Assembly (NCBI GenBank): GCA_029876055.1
Contig: CM056874.1
Location: 6,944,001 to 7,008,000, forward strand
Direction: 5' to 3'
Length of the DNA: 64,000 nt
From: Madurella fahalii
Lineage: Eukaryota; Ascomycota; Sordariomycetes; Sordariales
Of the stretch, positions 34,419-46,102 are shown one piece after another. The translations under genes were made by a program, and so were the position numbers. A model generated the notes under the pieces. That model was not told the DNA's origin and searched no databases. It saw nothing but the letters and a program-made list of their open reading frames with translations. Numbering within the stretch: the first letter of the stretch is position 1; each line of letters begins with the position of its first letter.

Positions 34419-37400
34419 GACGGCCGAAACACGCGGCTCGGGAGGGTTCCGTAGACTTATCCCTGTCTTTCTTTGCCGCTAGAGAGTATTACATCTCTCG
34501 ATACTTTAGTCGATGATGCCCTTAAGTTGTGGTACGTCGTTTTTTTCCTGATAGATTGATTGTCTTGGCTTCTCTCTAAAAGTGCCCGACGTTTCCAAAA
34601 CCAGATACAGTCCCAACTTGTTCGGCGCGCTAGGTCAAGGTTATCTCCACCGGAGGTCATCTCAGGATGATGTTTGTCATGTCCAGGTAATGAGGCGGGC
34701 GTGTGGCGTGGGTGCTTAACGTGGAAATGGTTTTGATGAGCTACCCGGCTGGCCGGATTTTGATCTGATATTGCGTCGAAACTGGTGATCTATGTCGTGC
34801 CGTGGTTGTGCGTGTATCTAGGGTGCGTGTGTGGAGAGAGACGTGAATGCCGGCGCTTGCGTTCTCGTTTCGGCTCTCGGTACCAGACGATCAAGCGGTC
34901 CCTCCTTTTCAGCCTCTCTCGGACTATCGCGTCTAGCGCGTATCTACTGGAGGGAAGGTGGACGAATTCTGGTCCAAGTTTGGAACTGGAGGTAAGGTAC
35001 TATCTGATGCAAATGATATGTGGGATGTAGCCGGCGAGAGTTTAGCCCAGGATGATGGACATCAGGACCTGGCCTACAGGATGGATTACCGAACTTGGGC
35101 TATGTGAACGCGCGTATGGTTGGCCAGTGTCGACGGCGACGAGGTTGCAACCATCCATGCGTCGTCGGGGTCGTGACCGTCTCCAACCCGGTAATATTTG
35201 GCGTTGTAGAATGTTAGAAGCTTGAGTGTTTCTATGTTTATCGCCATCTGTGCGTAAAGTATGCATGGCATGGTGCCTTGCTTAACCGCCGCACCTTTCC
35301 CGAAGCTCTGGGTCGACGCGTGCCCTCTTTGGCCGGGCCCGAGACGTTAAACCCATCCCGATAGCCGGGAGTAGGTTGACCAGAATCTCATGATTGGGTA
35401 CGAGCAGGGTGCGCGCGTGTCGTACACTCAGAATAGCGTACGATATTTGCCGAGACTGGTAAGCTGATTAAATTGATTGTGTGCCGTTGACGACCAGTCT
35501 GAATTGGTTGACCAGCGTCAATTCACGAATCACCTGCCAAGTTGCACTTGGGGTCATCTCCTGCAGAAGAAGCGGCCATACCAGCTTTCACGACTGCAAT
35601 TCGAGGGTGCAGACACCTCAGCAGGCGTTCGATTGGAGTGTGATAGTGGCCGAAGGACTGCTCTCCTGCGAGTTGTCCGGGGCTCCTGGCGGGCTGCAGG
35701 TGATGTGCTAAAAATAGCTAAATATAGATCCTACCCATGCGAAATGCCGAGATCAGAAGCGGGCAAATTGATGAATTAGCCCAATAAAAATGAGTTTAAC
35801 CCTCTCGGCGCTTGGGCTGGCAAGGTGGGCTAATCGATGGGGCTTCCCCCACCAATCAGACCCCGTTCTCGCTACACCAACTGCCAGCTCAGTAGCCAAT
35901 CACTCTGCGAGAAAGGCATCCTGGTTGCCAAACGGCAGGGCAATTGACGCCCATCGCGCAATGACTCCACCGACACCAGTTGTCCGCCGCCCGCCCGCAG
36001 CAACGGCCTTCTGCAACAGGGGTATAGCGAGCAGCATTCGGTCCTTCACATTGCGGACGTCTGGAAACCGGGGGGAGCATCGGTCATGATGATGCGTCCT
36101 GCCCGTTGATACTATGGTGAAAGTTGTCAGGATGTTGGTTCCTGCCGAGCTACGAGTGCCAAGGGCGTGGTGCAACCGCAGCGACGAGAGAAGCCGATGC
36201 CTCTTGTCAGATGGCCTGTGGTGCGCTATCCTGCTTTGACAGACTCTCGGCTGCGAAACATCTCGGTGCCGCATCCTTGGCGCCTCCGAATGTCAATCTG
36301 CCCTTGTGAAGATAGCATCAACAGGGTACGTGGCTCTTGTGTAGGTTGCATCTTCCAGGAATCCTATAGCCGCAGATGGATACTGCAGCATGGCCCTCAC
36401 ACCGCGACAGAGTAGAGCCACCTCCTACGGTAGACCTTCTCGACTCGGGCCGGCCACCGTGCTCTTCGATCTTCGTTGAGGCGATGCTGCTACTATGGCG
36501 CCGTGGACCGGGCTATCCCGAAAGCAGTGCAACAGCAATGCGAAGCAGCGCCGCTGAGGCACCGCAACCGAGCACTGGGAACATGTAGATGCGGCGTTGT
36601 GCCAAATCCCGAGAAGGTCTGCTAGAGCGATCGGAGCGCTACTCTGCCCCAACCTGCCTGGTCTGAATTGTTTTAGGTTGATGACAGCGAGGCGGCAAGG
36701 AGGTGGGAATCCTCTGATCGGGAGAAGGAGGAGGAGGAGGAGGGGTAGAGGGCAAGTTCCCTTGGCTGGCAGCCTACGGCGCAGCAAAGTCCCTTTCCTG
36801 CATGCGCCCCGCGGATCGATACTTGTTCCAGCCTCGGGAACTACCGCCAAGAAAACTTCGCTCTGCCACAAGGAATGCCATTTGTCCCAAGCTACGCTGA
36901 CCATCCTGACGGCTGGCGTTTGAGGTGAGTCGTCCCCCCCACGATTCGCTACGAATTCCTGGGTAGCCTTTAGAGCAGACACGGTGATGGGACGAATCCT
37001 GTAGGCGTCCCGCGATGCATTGCAACCGGACCGTGGGTGATCTGGGACCGTCTTACCCGGGTATATTGAATTGGGTCTGCACCTTTCTTGCCCCGGAGGG
37101 CCATATCCCAGCCGAACAGAAAATCAAGTAGCCAGGCCTAATGTCTCCTGTCAGCAGTGACAGGACTCCGTATGCGCCTAGATCGCAAGTGACGGTGCTG
37201 CAGCACGGTCCACGAATTATTTTGTGGCAGCCGTAAGGGGATTGGTCTGTTCTGTTGGTTATGCGAGGAGCTCACCGTTACGACTCTCACGCTCTTGCCT
37301 GCTCTTGTTGCCGGACACTGTTTATCATTTATTCCAAAAGGTCGTTGTAGACGTCTGACCCCAGAGGGGAGAGAACGGGAGGACTCGATTTCTTGTCCAA

Positions 37401-37553
37401 GGTCGCGTTTCCAGAAGGCCTTGTCGTCTTTGTCACGGCGAGCTAGGGCCGTGCTAGGCCGGCCAATCAAGCCCATGTTTCGGCTTTCTTCACAGGCCAT
37501 GCCAGCTGTGGGGTTCGCCAAGCGTGACTCGTGGCTCCGGCTCTTCTGAATCC

Positions 37554-38175
37554 ATGCAGCAGCGGATCCCCTTCGACTGTTCCCCCCAGGCCTTGCCTTT
37601 TCCCTCCCACCGCCCACCCTCTGCCCACCTGCCCACCTGCCCACACCTCTGTCTCTCGACATCAGAACTCGACGATCTATTATTAGCATCACCAAATCCA
37701 GCCTCATCGCCTTCGAACTGCACGAGCGGCGCCGCAAGTACTAGCGTATCTTGTTGCTACCCTTGTCCGGGATTGACGTCGGCCGTCGAGATCCACGCCT
37801 GCTTTTCGCCGAAAGGCACAAAAAGACAGGCCTCGCCCCATCATCACCATTGTCGCGGTCCGTGAGTTTCAAGTCAAACGGCCAGATCCTGCCCCAGCCA
37901 AACGCGACCACCTGTCGCCAAAGCTCTCCACCGCGAGCCAGCTTCCATCCGAAGCTGTCTCGACTACGATTGTCGCGCATATCTGCTGCATTGCCGCGTG
38001 TTGCCGTCGTCGTCGTCGTCGCGTCGTCGCCAGCTTGCCTTTGTTGCCGACAGCAGACGAGGGAATTCTCCAGCGCTGCTCCATACGCCTCTAGTATTTT
38101 GCACCCGCCACCTACTCCGACTCGAACCAATAGTTGCCCTCGCACCAGCACCTTGGTCTCCCGGCGACCGACAAG
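37554..38175 (+). promoter_or_regulatory. Probable long ATG-free leader of rlmA
   Basis: Reading the + strand from after the ATG at 37553 to the rlmA start at 38176, I find no ATG triplet in about 620 nt. The stretch is C/T-rich and includes three tandem TGCCCACC units (37622-37645) and CGT-rich triplet runs near 38005-38030. This is what a long 5' leader kept free of upstream starts would look like. The transcript start is not known. Confidence 0.5.
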
Positions 38176-40197
38176 ATGGGCCGCAGGAAAATTGAAATCA
38201 AGGCCATCAAGGATGACCGAAACCGCTCGGTGTAAGAGTCCAGCCCTAAGACGCTCCCCCCTCTACCCCCACCCGCAACCGCTGCTAACTGTCCGCCTCG
38301 CAACCCAGCACCTTTCTAAAGAGAAAGGGAGGTCTCTTCAAGAAGGCACACGAGCTGTCAGTGCTGTGCTCTGTGGATGTCGCCGTCTTCATCTTTGGCA
38401 GTAACAAGAAGCTCTACGAGTACTCGTCATCCGACATGCGAGATCTGATCACACGGTACACCTATGTAGGTCCACCACCCCATGCTCCTCTGTACGGGCT
38501 TTTTCGGGCTAACAGGGCCGTGATAGCACGGTGGCCCCAACGAACACAAGGGCCCCTCCGACTTCAATGGCGGTGCCGACGATGAGGAGGAAGACGACGA
38601 GAACGGCACCCCGCCGCAAGGCGATGGGATGGACCCTCATATGCTGCCACCTCATTTCCAGACCCAGCCTTCGTTCCCGCATCTCAGGCATCACACGCCT
38701 TCGGCATCACCCCCAATTCCGAATGGTGTCTTTGGCCCGCACCCCGGGAATGGTCCGCGAGGTCACACTCCGCAGCCGCAGATGGGCTCCCGGCCGTCGT
38801 CGCGGAACGACATTCGAAGGATAGGACCAATGGTTGGCCAGCCGGTCGGGCCCCCCGGTGCTCCTCAGCCCGCTGCGGTGAACGGCTTCGCGTTCATGCC
38901 GCAGCCGGCGATCTATAACCCCCAGAACCCCCCGAATATGCCGCCTAACCTGCCACCCCACGGCATGCCTCAACAGCACCCTCACCCCCAATACCCGTAT
39001 CCCGCAGCGCATCCGCACCCGCATCCACACCAGCACCCACACCAGATGCACCCATTTGTGGAAGAGCAGCAGAGGTCCTCGGTACCTCCCAACTTCCCTC
39101 CTCAACCTCAGGGCCCGCCAGCAGCACGTCATTCCGTATCACCACCGCAGCCACCCCCTCAACAGCTTCCTCAGCAGCTTCCTCAACAACCGGTCCCGCA
39201 TATGTCCCCACCGCAAGCACATCCCATGCACAGCCCACCGCAACCTCATCAACATGTGCCGCCGCCGCCACCACAGGAACCGCCGCATATTGTCCTTCCC
39301 CCGCAGGAGCCTCAACCGCCAGCGCCTATGGAGTCGAGGCCAAAGCATGAACCGGTCAAGAAGGCGCCACCCAACAAGGGAGGCAGCATTTTTACGCCCA
39401 TTGATGAGAATCGGTCTATCCTCTCGCAGCATCTGGCGGCATTCCACCCCGAAGTCAAGTCAGAGGCGCCCTCCAGCAGGTCGCAGTCGATCGATGTTGG
39501 TAGTGTCTCGAGAGGTAATAACACGGGCTCCCCGCCCATCCCTCAACGCTCAAGCACGCAGGGCCAGCCGCAGATTAAGAGGAACGGGTCGTTGTCGTCG
39601 ATCCCGGAGACGGTTTTCACCCCTCCCTCGCGGTCCAATAGCCTGCGCGTCGGCGGCGGTAGCATTTCGCGGCCGCGGTTGAAGGTGCAGATTCCCGATG
39701 AGTCGGATGGCGGCAGTGCCACGGCCGAGTCGGCGTCTCCCCGCGGTACGACAGCGACGGATGCGACATCCCAACCGTCGAGGCGCCCGGACTCGCACTC
39801 CTCTGGCGTGGTCCTCCCACCTCCGTCTCCGTCGGCTTCGGCGCTGCTCTCGGCGGGCGCCACTGGACCGCCCAACCCCTTTGCACGCCCACCGCCCCAC
39901 CAAAACAACAACATGAACATTGACACGCCTGTATCAGCCCTGCCGTCCCGGTTCCTCAACAACGAGTTTCTCCCCAGCCCTAGCAGCTTCTACCCGGAGT
40001 GGAATTTCCGGGGGAGTGACAGCAACACTCTTCCGAGCCCACTGAATTTCTCGACGCCGGTGGGGGCCACGGGACCGTCGTTTCTGAGGGAAGATGCCGC
40101 GACGCATAAGCGAAAGAGCCCCGAGATCAGTGGTAGCGGGTCTCATACCGAGTCCGCTGATCTCAGTGAGGCGAAGCGGGTCAAGGTCGACTCATGA
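38176..40197 (+). CDS. rlmA: MADS-box transcription factor of the RlmA/Rlm1 (MEF2-like) type
   Basis: Three exons, join(38176..38231, 38309..38465, 38527..40197), 627 aa. The first ~60 residues are a MADS domain: MGRRKIEIKAIKDDRNRSV, then TFLKRKGGLFKKAHELSVLC, followed by a SAM/MEF2-like extension (YEYSSSDMRDLITRYTYHGGPNEHKGP). The type II MADS start and HGGPNEHKGP match fungal RlmA/Rlm1, the target of the cell-wall-integrity MAP kinase Mpk1/Slt2. The rest is Pro/Gln/His-rich and disordered, with many Ser-Pro or Thr-Pro sites fit for MAP-kinase phosphorylation, ending in a basic KRVKVDS tail. The start codon follows a pyrimidine-rich leader. The two introns fall inside and just after the MADS region. 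It acts in the nucleus. Confidence 0.93.
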
Positions 40198-40351
40198 GCA
40201 GCTGACTTGTGACGCGCTGTCCTAACTGTGTTATACTTTCTCTGTAACATACCTTGTTGCGTTGGTAGGCCCGGTGTTGATAGTCTTCTCGGCTTGCCAG
40301 CGGGTTCTCAATTCTGCTTTGGACTTTCTGGATTTGGTAACCGGTTCAAGC

Positions 40352-40371
40352 TTTTTTTTTTTTTTTTTTTT
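40352..40371. repeat. T20 tract
   Basis: Uninterrupted T run about 155 nt beyond the rlmA stop codon, probably in or near the 3' UTR. Confidence 0.9.
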
Positions 40372-40495
40372 CTCCTTCTTTTGGCGGATTTGATTATATC
40401 TTGTGGGCATAGGTATAGGCGTCAGGGTGCGAAAACGGTCGACAGTACCGGCATGAGTGAACGAGATCAGGGATGAGTTTGATCATCATTTCTCC

Positions 40496-40513
40496 TTTTT
40501 TTTTTTTTTTTTT
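40496..40513. repeat. T18 tract
   Basis: Second uninterrupted T run downstream of rlmA. Confidence 0.9.
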
Positions 40514-41450
40514 AATGGCTGGGGGGATCTGCTATTACCATGTTGGCGCACAGGAGTATCTCCAGCGGGCTATCTATGCGAGACGGGCCATTAGAAGGCC
40601 TTGTGCTGTTTGAATGCACGAGATGATATTTACAGATCCAACTCCGTTCACTGCTTCAGTTGACACCACATGCAATTCGTCGTATTACGAAAGGACACTA
40701 AGGTATTCAACACCACCTACCACCTATGCTCGAAAGCAGAGTACAGGCAACATCAGACCAGCTGGGGCCTTCCCCGCATCGCAGACGAGACCCGGTTCCG
40801 TATACCGGTCTCCGGGGACGTAGGGCTGCAAAGACAAAAGACCAACGTCCCGGTAGCATGGTATACTACATGCAAGACCCGATATGGTCCCAGCGCGGCC
40901 AATGGCACAGGCGGGGTTCTGACTAGTTCTGTGGGGCAAAGAGTGCGGGCGGCTCTGCTACGTGGGATGCCATGTTGCTATTCTTAGATCCCTCCCCCTT
41001 TCCCCCCGACAGGTTGTGCCTCCGGCTGTTGGCGCTCCCTCTCGGTCGGGTCCCGCGAATGGGTCGCACTAGGCCGGGCGCATGTAACCGGCGAAGCGGC
41101 CAACCTCAGCTCAGCCCCCAACGGGAATCATCGAGTTTCGGATCGTGTGTATCAAGTGGTTGAAGGAGCCGGCGGCGCTTAGGCATCCTAACTGCTCGGT
41201 CATCCAAAGTCGGAGAAGTAACAGGGCTTTGGTTGTGTAGACTTGGACCTCATGACACTGGGCAACGGGCAACTTCTTCACACCCTCCAGCTTAGCACGT
41301 GCAGGACGAGGCGAGATGAACCAGATGAGATACTCTTCAAGTAGCTAGATCACAGTTCCCGAGGAGCCTGAACAGCAGAGATCGGGTGGGGATAAATGAT
41401 GCGGGCGCGAATCCGTTTCTGGCAGTACAACTGAAATCCAAAGGGTATCG

Positions 41451-41468
41451 TTTTTTTTTTTTTTTTTT
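41451..41468. repeat. T18 tract followed by GCTTT units
   Basis: T run adjoining GCTTTGCTTTGCTTCGC. It lies about 140 nt beyond the FRG1-like stop codon; on that gene's strand it is an A run. Confidence 0.9.
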
Positions 41469-41606
41469 GCTTTGCTTTGCTTCGCTGTGAGATGTCCCTC
41501 CCTGCTTGGAGCGATCAATATGCCCTTCATCCCAGCTGGGGACTGAGACGCTACATTTTACATAGACACAAAGCGTCCCATCTTTACACGTCCGTCTCGC
41601 GGCAGC

Positions 41607-42497
41607 CTATCCAAACTTGTCGTGCTTGTTCTTCACCTTGATATCGAGCAGCGTCTCATGGTAGTTGCCCTCCCTCCGAGCCCTCTTGAGCTTCTTGACC
41701 TCGTCCTCGTCGAGCCTCCGGCCCGCGGCCTCTTCCAGCTCGCGCCGGCTGATCTTCTCCCTGGCCTTTTCCTCCTTGGACGCCTTGAAGCGCGGCTTGA
41801 AGCGCGCCTGCATGCGCACGCGCAGCGTCGTGTCGAACGTGATCTCGGTCTCGTCGCCGCGCACGTCGGGCGGGGCGCCGGCCTTGGACGAGCGGGACGC
41901 GCGGACGCTGAGGAACGTGTCGCGCAGGGTCTGGACCTGGAAGGTGCCCGGCGTGTCGGCCGTCGCGATGAGGTTGAAGGACTCGAGCGGCGAGATGGCG
42001 TCGGCGGTGGCGCTGAAGACGCCGATCTTGGAGCAGGAGAGGTACCTATAGAGCGGCCACCTTTGTTAGCATCGGGGATATTGTAGAAGCGGGGAGAGGC
42101 GGGATACATACTTCCCGTGGTGCCCCTTGAAGCGGAAATGGTCCGTCCCCGCGATCCGGTTGGCCACCCAGACTTGACGGACGTCGTGGGGCTCGGCACT
42201 CGACGGGTTGCCGTCGACAATGTTTTCGATGGGCAGGGTGAAGACCTTGCCGTTGGCATCGCAGGCTAGCGCGGTCGGCGGCTCGGTAGGCAGGACAAAC
42301 ATGATGGGGCCCGAGACATCCGTCACGGCGTCGGCCGAGACCCAGCTGTCGTCATTGTCGGCTTCGTCGGCATCGGCCGCTTTGGCGGCTTTGAGCTGTC
42401 GGTCGGCGTCTTCATCTTGGGCCCCGCTCTCGGCGGCCTCGGCGCGCTTTCGTTTCTTAGGCTTCTTGTCGCCTTTGAATGTGAGCGGTTTTACCAT
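41607..42497 (-). CDS. FRG1-like protein
   Basis: Two exons, complement(41607..42045, 42112..42497), 274 aa. After a basic nuclear-type start (MVKPLTFKGDKKPKKRKR) comes a fascin-like/beta-trefoil body: DDSWVSADAVTDVSGPIMFVLP, GTDHFRFKGHHGKYLSCS, AISPLESFNLI and TFLSVRA, then a basic C-terminal helix region with KFKASKEEKAREKISRREL-type sequence. This order is that of FRG1 (FSHD region gene 1) proteins, nuclear and nucleolar proteins linked to RNA processing. The sequence is close to the typical family length of about 260 aa. The Met at 42497 starts the conserved MVKPLTFKGDKK; the open frame further upstream is not conserved in character. It shares a divergent promoter with the oxygenase gene. 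Confidence 0.9.
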
Positions 42498-42841
42498 GTT
42501 TTGGCGCTCTGTTGTTTTGCAGCAACCCTTGAGTTTTCTGTCGTCTTTCTTGATATATGTTTCAAGCTCGGGGATGCGTCCGGGCTGGGCCAAGGATCAA
42601 TTGTTATCGATAAGAGCTGTGGGCGCTTGGTCCCGCCGTCCTCGGGCCCAGCTGCCGGGTTCAGCAGGTCAAGAGGCCCGGAAATGCTTGGCAGGTGCCC
42701 CACTGACGGAGGGGCAAGGAACTAAAGCACCAAGCAAGATCACCGAGTGAGGCACGATACCTCTTCTTTCACTTTTTCTCTTTTTTCTCCTCTCATCCGT
42801 ATTTTAGCAGTTTTGCGCGAATAAGCGAACCGTCATCCACC
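42498..42841. promoter_or_regulatory. Compact divergent promoter, FRG1-like / oxygenase genes
   Basis: 344 bp separate the two divergent start codons. The right end (42760-42800) is strongly C/T-rich (TTTCTC-type). Regulatory elements of both genes must lie here or inside the genes. Confidence 0.5.
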
Positions 42842-44124
42842 ATGGCTCCCATTGCGCAGGCAGTAACAGTGTCCTTGCAAGACCTCAGAGACGGTAAGCG
42901 ACCGATGACGATATGCGGGGAGCTGGTGTAAGTGGCGTCGACTAACCCCCAGGTCTGTCGGCGACAGGAACTGTGTCGTTTGAAGCACTCTGCAAAGCCT
43001 TTGGGCCGGACTCGCTCGGGATTTTGGTCGTGAAAGATATGCCTCCTGAATTTGCCAGCCTACGGCATCGCCTACTGTCATACTCGTCGTACTTGGGGAG
43101 TCTGCCAAAGTCGCAGCTCGGTATGTCGTCCGCCCCAACAGGGCCGGTTGAAACCACCCACTGAAACCATCAAGATAAACTCGAAAACGAGAAAGCAAAG
43201 TACTTGACCGGGTGGTCACTGGGCAAGGAGACGCTCAAGAACGGCCAAGTCGACACGCTGAAAGGCTCCTTCTACGCAAACTGTGCCTTCTATGTGGACC
43301 CCGAACTTGCCTGCGCTGCCCCTACAGAACAGTTCAACCCTGACAACTTCCCCGAGTATCTCTCGCCGAACATCTGGCCTCAGGAATCCGATCTCCCTGG
43401 GTTCAGGCCGAGCTTTGAGCAGCTCTGCCGTTTGATCATTGACGTCGCCGTCCTTGTCGCGCGGGCGTGCGACAGGTATGCCGAGAAGGAGATTGCCGGC
43501 TACCCCAACGGCTATCTCGAGAGAGTCGTGAGCACCTCGACCACCACGAAAGCTCGGCTGCTGCATTACTTCCCCGAAGACCCAGCGACAGCGCCTCCCC
43601 TGCAGGCACACCCGATTGAGATCTCAACCGGCACCGGTGACGGGGACGGAGACGAGGACGACTGGTGCGCCACGCACCTGGACCACGGTTGTTTGACTGG
43701 CTTGACCTCGGCAATGTTCATTGACGAATCCAAAGCGGATCCGACATCTGCCGCTCCCGAGATTGAAGGCGCCGATGAACGTGAGCAGTACTTGGCGCCG
43801 CTTCCCGAACTCGAGGCGTCACCAGACCCGGCTTCCGGGCTCTACATCAAGTCCCGCACCGGCCAGACGGTGCAGGTCAAGATCCCGCGCGATTGCATCG
43901 CCTTCCAGACAGGCGAGGCGCTTGAGCGTATCACGGGCGGCAAGTTCAAGGCCGTGCCGCATTTCGTACGCGGAGCCCGCGCTGCCATGAGCGACGGCCG
44001 CATCGCGCGCAATACGTTGGCTGTCTTCACGCAGCCGAATCTAGGCGAGGAGGTGGATATGGAGCAACACATTACCTTTGGCGAGTTTGCACGGGGGATC
44101 GTTGCGAAGAATACCGTTTCTTAA
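42842..44124 (+). CDS. 2-oxoglutarate/Fe(II)-dependent dioxygenase-like protein
   Basis: Three exons, join(42842..42893, 42953..43120, 43175..44124), 389 aa. The body is a clavaminate-synthase/isopenicillin-N-synthase-like jelly roll: DWCATHLDHGCLTGL carries the iron-binding His-x-Asp pair, PHFVRG supplies the distal His, and ARNTLAVF, with Arg ten or more residues after that His, fits 2-oxoglutarate binding. The N-terminal DSLGILVVKDMPPEFASLR and GWSLGKE segments also fit this family. The substrate is unknown. No targeting signal is seen. The start ATG lies in CACCATGG, an excellent context, and the leader upstream has no ATG. Confidence 0.82.
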
Positions 44125-44608
44125 CGGCTGAGCGGTCATGTTTTTGGATGGTGGGTTCCTGTTCAATGCGTATCAATTGGATTCCGTACTGTAATTCTCT
44201 TTCTTGGATCAATGACGGTCGACGTGATGAGAGAAATGATGCAAAGGCGCTCCCTGAACCCTGTCGCAACAGAGCTTGGCGCAGATCTAGCGCGCTTCTC
44301 TTGCCAGCCGCGGTCGTGGGGGTGTTCCTTGTTCTCCAAAAAGTTGAACGGGAATCCCGGCACTCAAAATTGCCTCTTTGAAAGGCCGAGTTTGGCGTGG
44401 CCCAGAGCTGACGCTCCTCGGCCGTCCATTCTCTCATATCCCCCGTACGGATAATCCCATTGTAATACAATCAACCGTTTTGTTTGTTTGTGGCCAAGAC
44501 TCACTCGATTGGATCAATTGGCCCGGCTGTCCGGACTGGTCTGAGCTCTCTCATGACGACAGAGCCATTTCCTTGTCGACTAATACGAGACCACCGAGCC
44601 ATCCGACC
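44125..44608. other. Intergenic between oxygenase and PSG1-like genes
   Basis: About 480 bp between tandem genes with nothing recognisable. Confidence 0.5.
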
Positions 44609-45785
44609 ATGCCCGTATCCAACCTCGCCTTGCCAGTGGCATGGCTGCTTCTCTTGGATTCTGTCTATGCAACGCCGGCGCCCGATCAAGTCGCCGCTCG
44701 GCAGGCCGCTGCCCCAACGGACCCGTGGGTGACCGTTGACGCGGAGGGCCACCCCAAGACCATCACGCCCGTCTGGACTACCATAAGCGGCACCCCGACT
44801 CTACTCTCGCCCGCGCCGTTTGACGTAACAGCTACCGTCTTCACCAAGAGGCCGTACGGTTACAAGACGACGAGCACCGGCGTCGCCCAGCCTGTCGCCA
44901 CCAATGACAAGGGCGCCGGCGCTTTCGCGGCGTGCCGCAATGTCGACGGCGAGTTCAGACCCTTTTGCCTGCCCAGGCACCGCGATACATACTACCCAGG
45001 CTCAAGACACTATGGTAAGCCCGTCCGTTTGGCCCTTTCCATCTCCCCACACAAAACTTACCCGATCTCCCTTGTTCCCCCCCAACCAAACAGTCACCTG
45101 GGACCCCGCCTACTTCCCGTCGCCCAACACCACCCTGCAGGTGCTCGGCTTCTACACCTCCAACACCACCAGCACCGCCCCCTTCGAAGGCGAAGAAGAA
45201 GAGGCCTTCAGCTCGGGCAACATAGCCGCCGGGTGGGGCTTCTACCAGTGGCACCTGGAGGAGTCGCTGCTGGCGCCGCCGTCGCAGTCGCAGTCGCAGT
45301 CGCTCTCGGAAGCCAACATCACGCTGCGCATCGTCTTCCGCGCCGGCAGCTCCGCCGTCGCGCAGTGGCTCCAGGGCCCCACCGTCCTGCTCGCCCGCAA
45401 GCGGTGGGGCCCGCCCGCGGTCAAGTCCAAGGGCCCGGACCCGGACGGCCTGTACATCGCCCTGCCGCTCGTGTCCGTGTTCGCCCTGGTCACCGTGTTC
45501 GGGACCTTCTTCTGCAACCGCCAGGCGCGCGTGGTTGGCATTGGGAATGTCATGAGCAAGCGGGGCCGGCGGGACAAGAATCGGCGGCAGAGGATCCTGC
45601 AGATGGCGAGGGCGAAGCGGGAGAACAGGGACGACAGGAACAGAGAGCAGTCGATTCGGCTGATGGATCGGGACGCTAATGTTATTGGCGATGACGATGA
45701 CGACGCCGCGTGGGGCTACTGGGATGCAGAGGAGGAAGAGGGATGGCGGCAAGAGGCTCCGGGGCATTCAAAAAAGAGGGGGTAA
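44609..45785 (+). CDS. PSG1: PSG1-like type I membrane protein
   Basis: Two exons, join(44609..45014, 45094..45785), 365 aa. A signal peptide occupies about residues 1-21 (LPVAWLLLLDSVYA). The lumenal part has the pattern PVWTTISGTPTLLSPAPFDVTATVF and an ACRNVDGEFRPFCLP cysteine pair, then WDPAYFP, LQVLGF and GWGFYQW. One membrane segment lies at about 254-277 (LYIALPLVSVFALVTVFGTFFC), followed by a basic then acidic cytosolic tail. This layout matches yeast Psg1 (YKL077w), a Golgi protein that promotes stability of the plasma-membrane H+-ATPase Pma1; the assignment rests on my memory of the family pattern. A CAGTCG triplet-pair repeat encodes SQSQSQS. The start was set at the Met opening the signal peptide. 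Confidence 0.72.
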
Positions 45786-46102
45786 CAATAAACGGTATAA
45801 ATATGTCGGGAAGATTCTGCTTAGTCCTCAACTACGCATAAACGGAAGTGATGGTGTTGCTGTCACCGTTGATGTAATTTAATGTACTAATTAAACTAAC
45901 AGCAAAGCTAGCTCACTCGTCTGCCTTTGCATTTTGTTGGCAGCATGACTGAAAAAGCACACTACTCATGAATATGGCGCAACAACCACCTCATAGAAAT
46001 ACCCTTCTCCCACCCAGTATATGACTTACTGGACATACAATACTGTCTTCTCCGCGATACTCACACAAAACACCCAATGTTGTTAGCGTCACCCGTCTCT
46101 TC
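45786..46102. other. Convergent intergenic, PSG1-like / alpha-glucosidase
   Basis: 317 bp between two stop codons; AT-richer than the genes and otherwise featureless. Confidence 0.5.

Larger units (their letters stand above)
32670..37553. other. Gene-poor intergenic region between TAF1 and rlmA
   Basis: Nearly 5 kb of mixed composition without a convincing gene on either strand. ORFs of 60-190 codons exist in all frames, but none shows domain features, consistent codon bias or plausible splicing. It contains several simple repeats listed separately (GGGAC units, an A-interrupted T tract, GGCCGAAC units). No tRNA or transposon protein was recognised. Long regulatory DNA or a non-coding transcript are possible. 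Confidence 0.45.
40198..41606. other. Convergent intergenic region with three poly-T tracts
   Basis: 1.4 kb between the rlmA and FRG1-like stop codons. It holds three T tracts (listed below), the third followed by GCTTT units. No gene is seen. Confidence 0.5.

Noticed and set aside
37751..38404. 217-codon + strand ORF overlapping the rlmA start
   Set aside because: It has no ATG start and overlaps the well-supported MADS exons in another frame.
45786..46102. Possible extra gene between the PSG1-like and glucosidase genes
   Set aside because: Only short ORFs; the last glucosidase exon accounts for the coding signal starting at 46103.
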